Shown: in pieces, positions 16,158-25,900 of the stretch
Position numbering within the stretch: position 1 is the stretch's first letter
Layout: every line of letters begins with the position of its first letter
Assembly (NCBI GenBank): GCA_937949615.1
Contig: CALEDQ010000026.1
Location: 1-48,652 of the forward strand
Direction: 5' to 3'
DNA length: 48,652 nucleotides
Source: an uncultured bacterium
GTDB lineage: Bacteria; Muiribacteriota; Ozemobacteria; Ozemobacterales; Ozemobacteraceae
Made by a program: the position numbers and the translations under genes
Notes under the pieces: model-generated
What the model saw: only the letters and a program-made list of their open reading frames with translations
Database searches by the model: none
Told to the model about the DNA's origin: nothing

Positions 16158-16381
16158 TGAACAACCGGCGTGGCTTTACCATCTTTTTTCTTTTTCTCGT
16201 AATCATGGTTGTTCTATTTGGCGCTTTTTTCGCCCAGACCCGCGAAATTATCAGTATCGGGCGCCTGCAGAGCTTTTATCTGAAAAAATATGCCAGCCTG
16301 TCTCCGGTGGTGGCAGAAGTGCAGGTTCCTCTTTCAGAAGATGAACTGCGCAGATTGAACGAGCAGTTCCAGGAAAGGTAG
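16157..16381 (+). CDS. short pseudopilin-like protein without Glu5 (possibly GspK/PilX-like remnant)
   Basis: A 74-residue product: leader MNNRRG, then FTIFFLFLVIMVVLFGAFFAQTRE. The prepilin cleavage pattern is present but position 5 is Phe instead of Glu. GspK-type pseudopilins likewise lack Glu5, so this could be a very short K-like tip subunit. GspK is normally about 300 residues, so the globular domain is missing here; after the helix there are only some 40 residues ending in a charged amphipathic stretch (LSEDELRRLNEQFQER). It starts on the last base of the preceding stop (TAATG). AGGAAAGG at its 3' end (16371-16378) probably serves the next gene. Confidence 0.7.
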   Translation: MNNRRGFTIFFLFLVIMVVLFGAFFAQTREIISIGRLQSFYLKKYASLSPVVAEVQVPLSEDELRRLNEQFQER

Positions 16382-16390
16382 ACTGTCGTC

Positions 16391-19219
16391 TTGACTCTTG
16401 AACAGCACAATATTGCTGCTCTTCTGGACTCTTCGGCATCAGGAGAGCGCAAGCAGGGTCTGGTGCTTGCCGCCCGCTCGAATCTGGTGGCGCTTGTACC
16501 ACGCATTACTGAAATGGCGGGCAATGATCCTGATCCAGAAACCAGATATCTGGCCCGCAAAGCGCTCGAACACCTGAATCAGCAGGAGCAGTCGATAGCC
16601 ACACCTGATCAGTTCGCTGCTGTCGACATCGAAAAGCTTTTCCACTCTGATGACCCACATGCCAGATTTGCCGGGCTTAAAAAAGTTATCGTCGAAAAAA
16701 CTCCTACCGGCAGATTCCTTCTACTTGACGCCCTGTCGCGTGAGCCCATGGTGCAGTTGCAGGCCAGCCTGATCATCGGGGTCGGGCATTTTCGCAACGA
16801 AGATGACGCCCATACTCTTGCAAAATACCTGAAGAGCGAAGATGCCCGCGTGCGTGCCAATACTGTCGAAGCGCTTGCCATGATTGGCAGCGAAGAGGCT
16901 CTCAGACAGATTGTTGCTGTGATGGGCGATCAGGATAACCGTGTAAAGGCCAATGTGCTCAAGGCTCTGCAGGAGATCGGCGGCCAGTCATTGTTCAATC
17001 TGCTGAAAAAGATGGCCGTCGACGATCGCCCGTGGGCAAGGGCCTCGGCGGTTTTTGCCTTTTCACGCATAAAATCGCCGCAATCGCTGGTTGTACTGGC
17101 GGGTATCGCTCAATCAGACCCCGACAAGAACATAAGAGTCAGGGCTCTGCATGCCATCCGTGTTGAAAAAGAATTGGGAAATCCTGCTGCGGCCGTAATT
17201 CTGGCGAAACTCGCAGAAGTTTCGCCAGAACCAGAGAAGGCCACTGGTGATATTCTTGCTGAGCCGGCAGCAGAAAGTGAGCTCCCAGGCTATCTGCTGA
17301 ATCCAGATGCCGCCACCCGTTATCTTGCTCTGACCCTGATAAATGCCGGCAATCTGCTGACCTTCAAGAATGCCTTCATTAAAGCATTTGAAGCTGAAGA
17401 AGATTCTTTTCTGCTTTGCCTGATGCTGAATCTGGTGCGTGATCTTAAAATTGCAGAATGCTTCAGTCGCTCACGCCTGCTCTTGATGCATCAGGATGAC
17501 CGGATCAGGGCGAATGCTGTCGAAGCCGTTGCCGCAGTCGATTTGCCAAAGGCTGCAGAATTGCTGCAGCCACTTCTTGAAGATCATAACAGCCGGGTGG
17601 TTGGCAATGCGCTGCTCGCTCTCGAAAAAGCCGGCAGGGCCGATATCGTTGCCGAACTGAAGCGCATGCTCGGCCGTGGCCGCGAATCTTTCAAACACAG
17701 CGTAATTTATGTCATTTCACAGATCAGAGAAGCAACGGTGATACCTTTGCTTGAAAAGCTGCTGCGCGACCCAAACCCGCGTTTGCGTGACAAGACTTTT
17801 TCGGTGCTGCAGCTTTACGCCGCCGCCAGAGTAAGCGGTGCCGCTGCTTTTCTTCGCGATGTTGAAAAGCAGATTCAGCTCGAAAAAAATCGCGACTCAT
17901 TTTTTGATAACAGCCTGGATGTGGCTTTTGCCGGGCTTATCAATATGATTCGCTCCAGTTCCGGTACTATCTCTGAAATCCCTGAAAAAATTCAGATTGA
18001 ACGCACCCCGCAGAACGAAAAGTCGGCACTGCTAACCCTTGCCAGTCGTTGTCTTGAATTGAAAGTCATTGATGCCAAAACGCTCGAAACACTTTCGCAG
18101 ATTGACAGCGAACTCAGAACTGTCGATGACCTTCTGCAGACGGCGGTTACCGGCGACCGCTCTTCGCTGCCGCTGCCGGAAAGTGCCAGAATGGTTTCAG
18201 AAGAACAGCTGTTGAAAATCGAACGCGAAAGCCTTGTGGCAAGAAAAGAAGCTGTTCTGGCCGCCTATGCCTTTGATTTTTACAATGCCAGAACCTCACT
18301 CGATTCTCGCACTTTTTCTCTATTGAGAACCGAGCTTGGGCGTGTCGAGGGCAGCCTGTGCTCACTTGTTCCGCAGAAGCTTTTCTCGATGCTTCCTTCT
18401 AAAGAAGCCGCCGTCAGTGAAATCTTCGATGTCACCATGCGCCTGTATCAGAAGCATGTTTACACTTTTTCGGTTAAAACACTTCTGCAGTTCGGCAGAT
18501 GGCTGGCTGGTTTCGCGGTTCTTGGCGGCATCTGTCTGGCTTTTATGGCTGCCAGCCCCCCTGTGGCCGTCTTTTTTATGATTCTGTGCGTTCCTTATTA
18601 CGGCTACAAGTCGCTTCAGATGATGGTAGAATGGAAAATCCTCATCACTTTGATGGTTGAAGATTACATTCATGGTCGTGAATTCGACGGCGAAAAGATA
18701 CGAGAAAAGTCTGTCGGCCTTTTCAATACTGTATTTGCCATTTCACTGAAGAAACACCTGATGCTGGGATTGTGGCTGATAATTGCCGGTTTCTGCACCG
18801 CTTCGATCATCGGCGCCGCCACCATGTTCGGGCGTCAGGGAATCATCTGGTCTCTCGGCGTTATGTGCGCTCTGGTCGTTGGCCTGCTGGTCATGGGCGG
18901 TGCCTATTTTCGCTACCTTCTGGTTGAACCGGCTTCAGTTATTTCTCCAAAACTAGATGCTTTCGACGTTGCCGCCCGCTATTACAGCCGTGACCGCCTT
19001 AAACTCGGTTCACTGTTCATTTTTGCCACTTTTATCATGACCATCATCACCGGCACCTCGACCGAAATCATGACTTTCTTCATGCCGGTTCTTCCGGCTC
19101 TGATCAGCGTTATTCTGATTCAGGCGCTTTCAATGATGTCTGAGATCTGTCTTGCCCCGATCATTTATTCTAACCTGGTTATCTATTATCTGATGAGCCA
19201 GAAAGCCGATCAGAAATAA
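16391..19219 (+). CDS. HEAT-repeat protein with C-terminal membrane domain
   Basis: A 942-residue protein starting at TTG 16391, 9 bases after the pseudopilin stop, with AGGAAAGG 12 bases upstream. Residues about 1-480 are tandem HEAT/PBS-lyase-like repeats, for example ARVRANTVEALAMIGSEEA and NRVKANVLKALQEIG, forming a protein-binding superhelix. Residues 500-690 are charged and helical. Several strong membrane segments follow: LAGFAVLGGICLAFMAA near 705, LMLGLWLIIAGFCTASIIG, SLGVMCALVVGLLVMGG, LGSLFIFATFIMTIITG and LPALISVILIQALSMM. The family is not known to me. Its place at the end of the operon suggests a scaffold or inner-membrane platform of the same secretion/pilus machine, or a sensor tied to it; this is inference. 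A weak hairpin follows the stop. Confidence 0.85.
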   Translation: MTLEQHNIAALLDSSASGERKQGLVLAARSNLVALVPRITEMAGNDPDPETRYLARKALEHLNQQEQSIATPDQFAAVDIEKLFHSDDPHARFAGLKKVIVEKTPTGRFLLLDALSREPMVQLQASLIIGVGHFRNEDDAHTLAKYLKSEDARVRANTVEALAMIGSEEALRQIVAVMGDQDNRVKANVLKALQEIGGQSLFNLLKKMAVDDRPWARASAVFAFSRIKSPQSLVVLAGIAQSDPDKNIRVRALHAIRVEKELGNPAAAVILAKLAEVSPEPEKATGDILAEPAAESELPGYLLNPDAATRYLALTLINAGNLLTFKNAFIKAFEAEEDSFLLCLMLNLVRDLKIAECFSRSRLLLMHQDDRIRANAVEAVAAVDLPKAAELLQPLLEDHNSRVVGNALLALEKAGRADIVAELKRMLGRGRESFKHSVIYVISQIREATVIPLLEKLLRDPNPRLRDKTFSVLQLYAAARVSGAAAFLRDVEKQIQLEKNRDSFFDNSLDVAFAGLINMIRSSSGTISEIPEKIQIERTPQNEKSALLTLASRCLELKVIDAKTLETLSQIDSELRTVDDLLQTAVTGDRSSLPLPESARMVSEEQLLKIERESLVARKEAVLAAYAFDFYNARTSLDSRTFSLLRTELGRVEGSLCSLVPQKLFSMLPSKEAAVSEIFDVTMRLYQKHVYTFSVKTLLQFGRWLAGFAVLGGICLAFMAASPPVAVFFMILCVPYYGYKSLQMMVEWKILITLMVEDYIHGREFDGEKIREKSVGLFNTVFAISLKKHLMLGLWLIIAGFCTASIIGAATMFGRQGIIWSLGVMCALVVGLLVMGGAYFRYLLVEPASVISPKLDAFDVAARYYSRDRLKLGSLFIFATFIMTIITGTSTEIMTFFMPVLPALISVILIQALSMMSEICLAPIIYSNLVIYYLMSQKADQK

Positions 19220-19220
19220 G

Positions 19221-20024
19221 CTAGCCCTGGCGGGCTCTTTTGAAAAGAGCTGCAAGACCGGTGCCGGCCAGAAAGCCGAAAATGTGGGCATCGAAGGCGA
19301 TATTCGCCCCGATCTTGTCTGACTGCGACATCTGCAGCATGTTCAGCAGAAAATAAAAGCCAAGCACCACGAGAGCCGGCACGTCTATGCGCCTGATGAA
19401 AAACCAGACCGGGCAGAAATAACTGGTTATGCGGTTGCGCGGAAACAGAACCAGATAGGCGCCCATGACACCACTGACGGCACCGCTTGCACCAATCAGA
19501 GGAACCGAAGAGCTTACCTGCAGAAGGGCATGGGCCATGCTCGAAAATGTGCCCACCACCACATAAAAAATGCCGAATCGCAGTGACCCCATCTTTTCTT
19601 CGACATTGTCAGAGAAGATCCAGAAAAACCACATGTTCGTTATCAGATGCATCCAGCCAACATGCAGAAAAATGCAGGTGAATGGCATCAGATAGAGCCA
19701 CAGGGTCGATGATTTTACCGTCATCAGGTCAGGCTGAAACAGTTCAAACCCTTTCGGCCCGATCTGTTCGGCTATTTTTCGCTGCTCTTCGTCGGCAACA
19801 AAGTTCTGCAGCGGAATCGGGTAACTGGTCTGGTCCCCGAAAAAAACTGAGGGAACCAGACCATGCCGGTAAATGAAATGTACGAGATTACTGCGCCCGG
19901 AAGCCCCGAAACCGAGTATGACCGTGTAGAGATGAACGAGCAGGCACAGCCCGATAACCAGATAACTGATTATCGGAACTGTTTTAACTGCTTCATTATT
20001 CTGGTCATGCAGCGGAAAGAACAT
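19221..20024 (-). CDS. rhomboid family intramembrane serine protease
   Basis: A 267-residue polytopic membrane protein. The catalytic serine is in GASGAVSG (Ser180) and the catalytic histidine in FDAHIFGFLAG (His247), giving the rhomboid Ser-His dyad. HLITNMWFFWIFSDNVE near 126-141 supplies the conserved His/Asn of the oxyanion region and the typical post-TM2 pattern. Rhomboids cut transmembrane helices of client proteins in the membrane. It starts 13 bases after the stop of the M3 peptidase gene, on the same strand, so the two are probably co-transcribed. It converges with the HEAT-repeat gene; the stops lie 1 base apart. Confidence 0.93.
   Translation of the reverse strand: MFFPLHDQNNEAVKTVPIISYLVIGLCLLVHLYTVILGFGASGRSNLVHFIYRHGLVPSVFFGDQTSYPIPLQNFVADEEQRKIAEQIGPKGFELFQPDLMTVKSSTLWLYLMPFTCIFLHVGWMHLITNMWFFWIFSDNVEEKMGSLRFGIFYVVVGTFSSMAHALLQVSSSVPLIGASGAVSGVMGAYLVLFPRNRITSYFCPVWFFIRRIDVPALVVLGFYFLLNMLQMSQSDKIGANIAFDAHIFGFLAGTGLAALFKRARQG
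19223..19241 (+). terminator. weak terminator candidate at the convergent stop codons
   Basis: AGCCC (19223-19227) pairs with GGGCT (19232-19236) around a TGGC loop and is followed by CTTTTG. It lies directly after the HEAT-repeat stop and inside the last codons of the convergent rhomboid gene. The stem is only 5 bp. Confidence 0.35.
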
Positions 20025-20037
20025 GATCTGCCAGCAT

Positions 20038-22119
20038 TCAGCCCTTCAGGCCAGAATGTCTCAACAGAGCTTCGGTTGAGGCGTCACGGCCGCGGAACAT
20101 CCGGTAAACTTCGATCGGGTGTTTGCTGCCACCGAGCGAAAGCACTGTATCACGATACTTCCGCCCAAGTTTTCTGACCGCTTCTTCGTTGTCGAGGCCG
20201 GCTTCTTCGAAGGCGGCGAATGCATCGGCGCTGAGCACCTCTGCCCACTTGTAGCTGTAATAACCGGCACAATAACCGCCCGAAAAGATGTGGGTAAAGC
20301 CACAAAGAAAGCGTTCATGCTCGTATGGCGGCATGACAGCCGTTTCGACGGCAATGCGGCGGGCGGCGACAAACGGTGATTCAGAACCGTTAACATCGAA
20401 GTAATGGTGCAGAAACATATCGGTTTTGCCGAATTCAAGCTGTCGCAGCATTGCAGAGCCGGAGCGGAAATTCTTCGCCGCCGTGATTTTCTTGAAAAGA
20501 TCTTCAGGCAGGGTTTCGCCGGTTTCATAATGCTTGGCCATGCCGAGCAGGGTGGGGCGATTGTAGCACCAGTTTTCCATGAACTGGCTGGCGAGCTCGA
20601 CCGCATCCCATTCGACACCGTTGATGCCGGCTGCTTCAGCCTCGTCGATCACTGTCAGCATGCCCTGTGAACCGTGCCCGAATTCGTGAAACAGGGTGGT
20701 GACTTCGTTGAAGCTCATCAGTGAAGGTCGCCCATCGATCGGCGGCGTGCCGTTGCAGACGAGATAAATGACCGGCAGGCGCACTTTGCCGCTGATGATG
20801 CGGCGGCCAAAACATTCGTTCATCCAGGCGCCGCCGCGTTTTTCGGCCGGGCGTGAATACGGGTCGAGATAGAAATGGGCAATTGTCTGCCCTTTTTCAT
20901 TGTTGATGTCGAAAAATTCAATGTCTTCGTGCCATTTCGGGACATCCTGCATCGCCGATTTGACGATTTTGATGCCGAAAAGTCTTTCGCTGAGACTGAA
21001 CAGGCCATCGAGAACGCGGGGCAGGGGAAAATACGGGCGCAGCTGCTCGTCAGTATAATCATAGAGCTTTTCGCGCAGTCTTTCTGCCCAGAAGGCGGCA
21101 TCCCAGTGTGCGAGCGGTTCTTTCTGACCTGAATCGGCAGCCATCTTTTTCAGTTCGGCAAGTTCCTTTTCGGCAAAGGGTCGCGCCGGTTTTTCCAGCT
21201 CCTGAAACATTTTTTCAACCGCAGCCACGCCCGGAGCCATCTTGGTATCGAGACTCAGCTCGGCAAAGGTTTTAAAACCAAGAATCTGCGCTTCTTCGCG
21301 GCGCAGCTTGAGAAGCTCGCTGATAATTTCTGAATTGTCGAATTTGCCATTCGACGCCCGGGTCATCATTGCATGGTAAACCTGCTGGCGATGTTCACGG
21401 TTGCGGCTGTGCTGCAGGAACGGCCCTGAGCTCGGGTAATCGAGCGTAATGCGCCATGGCCCGTTTTCGGGGTCGGCTTTCTGGCCGGGCTGGCCCTTTT
21501 CTTTGGCGTATGACTGCGCCGCCAGCTGTCTGAGATTGTTCGGCCAGCCTTCTGTGTCGGCTTTGCTGGTGATGATCAGTTCATAAGCTTTGGTGGCATC
21601 GAGAACATTGTTCGAAAAGTCGGTGCCCAGCTTTGACTTGCGGTTGATGATTTCGTTGAAGCGCTCTTTGGCAGCACCTTCAAGCCCGACGCCGGCATGC
21701 TCGGCGGCCTTGATCTTCTTCTCTATGATGCGTTTGCGGGCATCGTTGAGCTTTTCATATTCAGCGCTGGCTCTGAGCTTTTTCAGACCTTCATAGACTG
21801 GCTTGCTCTGAGACATTCTCAGGCTGAAGCCGATGACCTTCGGCAGAACTTCCTGATGTGCCTTGCGCAGCGCATCCGAATTCTTGACGCTTACCAGGTG
21901 ATTGATGACCCCCCAGGTGTATTCGAACGGCAGATCAAGATCTTCAAGAGGCTGACACAGCCCTTCCCAGGTCGGAACGATATTCGCTTCAATCTGCTGC
22001 AGTCTGTTTTCGACTTCGACCAGGGTTGCTTCCATGGCCGGAACAACATGTTCAGCTGTGATCAGATCAAATCTCGGCAGGCCTTCGCGTGCCATCAGTG
22101 GATTATTTTGCAGACTCAT
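20038..22119 (-). CDS. M3 family metallopeptidase (oligopeptidase A-like)
   Basis: A 693-residue zinc peptidase. The catalytic motif HEFGH is near residue 476, inside VTTLFHEFGHGSQGML, and the third zinc ligand is probably the Glu of WDAVELASQFMENW about 25 residues on. The C-terminus has GYCAGYYSYKWAEVLSADAFAAF, a strong M3 signature involved in substrate binding. Length matches oligopeptidase A (about 680). No signal peptide is present, so it should act in the cytoplasm, trimming short peptides and cleaved signal peptides. AAGGA lies just before ATG 22119, and a good promoter is at 22156-22185. The co-directional rhomboid follows, which could be a functional pairing in peptide turnover. Confidence 0.95.
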   Translation of the reverse strand: MSLQNNPLMAREGLPRFDLITAEHVVPAMEATLVEVENRLQQIEANIVPTWEGLCQPLEDLDLPFEYTWGVINHLVSVKNSDALRKAHQEVLPKVIGFSLRMSQSKPVYEGLKKLRASAEYEKLNDARKRIIEKKIKAAEHAGVGLEGAAKERFNEIINRKSKLGTDFSNNVLDATKAYELIITSKADTEGWPNNLRQLAAQSYAKEKGQPGQKADPENGPWRITLDYPSSGPFLQHSRNREHRQQVYHAMMTRASNGKFDNSEIISELLKLRREEAQILGFKTFAELSLDTKMAPGVAAVEKMFQELEKPARPFAEKELAELKKMAADSGQKEPLAHWDAAFWAERLREKLYDYTDEQLRPYFPLPRVLDGLFSLSERLFGIKIVKSAMQDVPKWHEDIEFFDINNEKGQTIAHFYLDPYSRPAEKRGGAWMNECFGRRIISGKVRLPVIYLVCNGTPPIDGRPSLMSFNEVTTLFHEFGHGSQGMLTVIDEAEAAGINGVEWDAVELASQFMENWCYNRPTLLGMAKHYETGETLPEDLFKKITAAKNFRSGSAMLRQLEFGKTDMFLHHYFDVNGSESPFVAARRIAVETAVMPPYEHERFLCGFTHIFSGGYCAGYYSYKWAEVLSADAFAAFEEAGLDNEEAVRKLGRKYRDTVLSLGGSKHPIEVYRMFRGRDASTEALLRHSGLKG

Positions 22120-22155
22120 GAAAATTCCTTTCCGTGCATAAATATTAACCCCGAC

Positions 22156-22185
22156 ATTCTAGAATGATTCACCCGCCATTGCCAA
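22156..22185 (-). promoter_or_regulatory. sigma-70-type promoter for the M3 peptidase gene
   Basis: On the minus strand TTGGCA (plus 22180-22185) and TAGAAT (plus 22156-22161) are 18 bases apart, about 35 bases upstream of ATG 22119. The -10 sits in the palindrome ATTCTAGAAT. Confidence 0.65.
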
Positions 22186-22265
22186 ATAAATTATTAACGG
22201 TCGATTGAATTTGCTGCGGGAGATTTTGAGTAAATAACCTGTCGCTTTCGACCGATAAGGGGATT

Positions 22266-22898
22266 ATGAAAAACACACCGGCATTCTGTTGCCTGCAGAC
22301 CAGACTGATATTGCTGCTGATCGTCGTCATTACCGCGCTGGCGGCTTCAGGCTGCACCGAAAAAACCGGTGCCATCGAAGACCCGACCTCGCCCTGGTAT
22401 CCTTCATATGTGACGCCAACCGTGTCAAACCTGAAAGCCTATGCAACCAGTATCTCACGCTGCAGTGGCGGTATTCTCAGACTGACCTGCGACTGGACCA
22501 GCCCGGGTGTCGTTTCGACAATCACCGCCTACATCGGTTTTGTCAGAACCATTCAGAACCCGAAAACCGAGCCGATCGGCATTATTGCTTCAGAAGTGGC
22601 GACATTGAGCAAAGACATCAGGCTCTCGTTTCTCGGGCAGATTGCCACCACCACAGCTACCACCACCGCTTGTGTCGCTTCAGATACCGAAGCCTTCTAT
22701 CAAAAATTTCAGGACCCGATCAAGGTCGTTACCAAAATCGCCACCAACGAAACCGCCGGCCAGTGGGGCGCCGAAATCCCGTTCGCACACGAAGACATTG
22801 CCAGCGCTCCCCTCGGGGTTCATCAGATGATTTTCTACATGGAAGTCAACCACTACAAAACCAATACTCAGGCTTTCGAACTGACCTTCGTTCCCTGA
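22266..22898 (+). CDS. hypothetical lipoprotein
   Basis: A 210-residue protein with a lipoprotein signal: basic start, hydrophobic core (LILLLIVVITALAA) and lipobox ASGC near residue 30, so the mature protein should be lipid-anchored at that Cys. The rest is beta-rich and Thr-rich (SPGVVSTITAYIGFVRTI, TTTATTTACVASDTEAFY) with no known catalytic motif. Cysteines in SRCSGGILRLTCDW could form a disulfide. AAGGGG at 22257-22262 is close to ATG 22266. The gene is transcribed divergently from the M3 peptidase and is followed by a strong hairpin terminator, so it is probably a single-gene unit. Function unknown. Confidence 0.8.
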   Translation: MKNTPAFCCLQTRLILLLIVVITALAASGCTEKTGAIEDPTSPWYPSYVTPTVSNLKAYATSISRCSGGILRLTCDWTSPGVVSTITAYIGFVRTIQNPKTEPIGIIASEVATLSKDIRLSFLGQIATTTATTTACVASDTEAFYQKFQDPIKVVTKIATNETAGQWGAEIPFAHEDIASAPLGVHQMIFYMEVNHYKTNTQAFELTFVP

Positions 22899-22917
22899 GA
22901 CTTTGCCATGAAATAAA

Positions 22918-22956
22918 GCGCCCCGGGCCGTTGTCTGGCCCGGGGCGCTCTGTTTT
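22918..22956 (+). terminator. strong terminator, probably bidirectional
   Basis: A perfect 12-bp GC-rich stem (22918-22929 with 22937-22948), 7-base loop, followed on the plus strand by TCTGTTTTTT. On the minus strand the stem is followed by TTTATTT. It separates the convergent lipoprotein and nuclease-module genes and can serve both. Confidence 0.92.
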
Positions 22957-22962
22957 TTACCG

Positions 22963-25900
22963 TCAGAATTTTTTCATCGAGATCAGAGATTCGTCGGCGA
23001 GAACTTCGTCGCGCAGCGGGCAGTCGTGCAGATGATCGCAGCTCTTGCAGTATTTGTTCTTGCGCGGTGCAAACTCTTTTTCGTGAATCATTTCGTAAGC
23101 GGTTTTGTCGATGGTTTCGACGACTTTCGGAATATCGTCGCGGGTGCGCCGCGTCTCGAGTTTTACATCGTGATCGAGCATCAGCAGCGACAGTTTGCTG
23201 ATCTTCAGACCGAGCGTGTCTTCACAGGCCCAGTAATAAATACTCAGCTGTTTGTCATGATCGATGGCATCCTGAGTGCGCATTGTCGGCTCGGTCTTGT
23301 AATCGAGAATTTCATAGGTGCCGTCTTCGAGCTTGTCGATGCGGTCGATGAAACCGGTCATTACCGCGTATTTACCGCACGGAATCTCGAAATAATCTTC
23401 GATCGAGTAGGCCGGCTTGAATTCGCAGTCTTTGATGAAATGGTTGTAATACATCTTTATCTGCCTGATGCCGTCCTGGCGATACTGTTCTTCGGTCGCA
23501 TCAGAATCGAAACCCTCGCGATGCGTCATGCGCACCTCTTCGAAAATTTCGAGAACCCGTTCCAGCGAAGGCTTCGGAATCGGGTTGACCGGGTCGTAAA
23601 CGCGCTCGAAGGTCTCGTGAATCGTGGTGCCGAAGCTGAAGAATGGCTGCGGTTTCGGCGGCACCTTGTCGATGTAGAGCTTGCGATAAGAGCGCGGGCA
23701 GTTGAGATAGAGGCTCATCTTCGAGTAGCTGAGCCTGATACGCTGTCTGAACTGCTCCTGTGTTTCGCCGGCCATTTCGTGCGGCTTGACCTTCCATTCG
23801 GGGCAAGGGCCATAAAACTCGCACCAGGCGCAGAGTGAACCTTTCTTCGGCTCAAATTCATTCTTGTTGATCGATGTCACCAGATCGGCCATTTTCAGCT
23901 TGTGGGCCTGAATATCGGCTTCGGTCGGCACCAGACTGTAGCGCTTGTTGTTCGACATGTAGTGATACGAAACTTTGGCGATGCGCCCCGGCCATTTCTG
24001 ATTGGCGGCGAGAAACATGTTCATCAGACTCGCGTCTTCATTGATGACACGCTCATCCGGCACCTTTTTGCCGGTCTTGTAATCGATGATTTCGAGCTTG
24101 CCGTCAGGCAGCTGGTCGATACGGTCGATCTGCACCACGGTGTCGACGCCGTTCCAGCTCCATTTGGCGCCGGTCTCGAACATTACCGGGTTTTCGCTGC
24201 CGTCGAGGCCCTTGAAATACTCTTCAAGCATCACATTGGCGCGCACTTTGAAGCGCTCTTCTTCTTCCTGGTCGGCATAACCGTCAGAAATCCAGTATTT
24301 GTTGAGAATACCCCTGAATGGATTGGCTTTAACCCGCCCGCGCTCATAGTTCTCGTGAAAATCGCGCAGCGCGAAATGAATCGACCGGTCAAAACTGAGG
24401 TTGGGCGTTGGCCGGGCTTCTTTCGGCACCCGGTCGATATATTTCATGCGGTATTTCAGAGCACATGAATGGAAACAGCTGATCTTGCTCGGCGACAGAA
24501 GCATGCTTTTCGCGTCGTCGCAGATTTCGAGGTAATCGCAGTAACTGCATAGCGGGTTGCGCTGGCCCTCGAAGGTCGCTTCGAGATTTTCCCTGATGAA
24601 TTCGGTGAATGACAGCTTGAGTTTTTCGACATCCTGCGAGCTGGGCGTGAACGGAATCACGTCACCGGTGAGCAGATAGACATAAGAAAGCTTTTCGACC
24701 CGGCCGGGGTAAAGTCGGTCGGCAATAAACCAGTTGTAAACGCCACTCAGATCGAGTCTGGCCTCGTGCGGTGTCATCGCCCTTTTTGCGGTTTTATAAA
24801 TGATCACATGAAAATTGCCGTTTGGCAGCAGGTCGATGCGGTCGAAGCGGGTGGTCAGAACCAGCTCCTCATAGCCGATGCGGGCCTGTTCCCCGATAGA
24901 ATGCACTTTCGGAAAAGCGTTTCTGATCAGCTCGTTGAGATTGTTGAACGCGGTATAGGCTTTGCCCAGAACCTCGTCTCGGCCTTCCGGGCTGAGTTCG
25001 GCATCTTTGCCGACCTTTTGCGCCGCCTTTTCGAGAAGCGCCCCCGCTTCGATGAATCTGCCGCCGCTGATGTATTCCTGCAGCATTGACTGCAGCAGCT
25101 GATAGAGAACCAGGGCCGGCTTTTCTTTATCAGGAACCGGCGCCTTGGTGATATAGCGAAACTGATAGCGGCGCGGGCATTCGCGCAGGGTCTGAATTTT
25201 CGACATCGAAACGATCAGGCGCTTTTCGCCGCAGATCGATGAGGCGACACAGGTGGCGCAGGAGGGGCCGCCAAGCGGTTCGAAATTTTTGCGTCTGATC
25301 TGCTCGCCAATGCTTTGCAGCAGTTGTCTGCCCTTGCGCAGCATCGCATCGCCAATGTTGATGCGGACTTCTTCACCATGTCTGAGAAAGACACAGGCGA
25401 AGCTTTTTACTTTTCCGGGCCAGCGGTTGTCGGCAGCCGCGCAGATTGCCGAAATAACCGGGTCGGTCAGCAGATCGGCCTGGGTCATCAGCCTTTTGCC
25501 TGTTTTATAGTCGATCAGAATCAGATTGCCTTCGGGGTCGCTGTCGATGCGGTCAATGGTAGTCTGGAAGCAGAATGAATCGGTGTTGAACTCGATGAAT
25601 TCATTGACCAGCTTCGTTCGCGATTTCGGAAAAAGTCGGTTGAGATAATTCGCCAGATATTCCCGTCCCGAATTCTTGATTTCAGTCTGCATTTCTTCTG
25701 GCAGGTCAGCCGGAATCATTTTATAAAATGCCGTGAAAAGCGCGCTTTCTGGGCCCTGCTCGGTTGACGGCCGGTAATCGCGATGAAAATGGGCAAGAGC
25801 ATCGTGCAGCGGTCGGTCAAGCGCCAGATCGATCGAAGGCTCGTCATTTTGGCCGGTTTTGAGGTGCTTAACGTAAATGGCTGCATACTTGTGCGGGCAA

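Noticed and set aside
22289..23035. 248-codon plus-strand frame overlapping the lipoprotein gene
   Set aside because: Arg- and His-rich shadow in another frame, running through a strong terminator and into the convergent gene.
23026..24468. Two long plus-strand frames (23026-23838 and 23902-24468)
   Set aside because: Antisense to the five-module nuclease gene, whose motifs are unambiguous.
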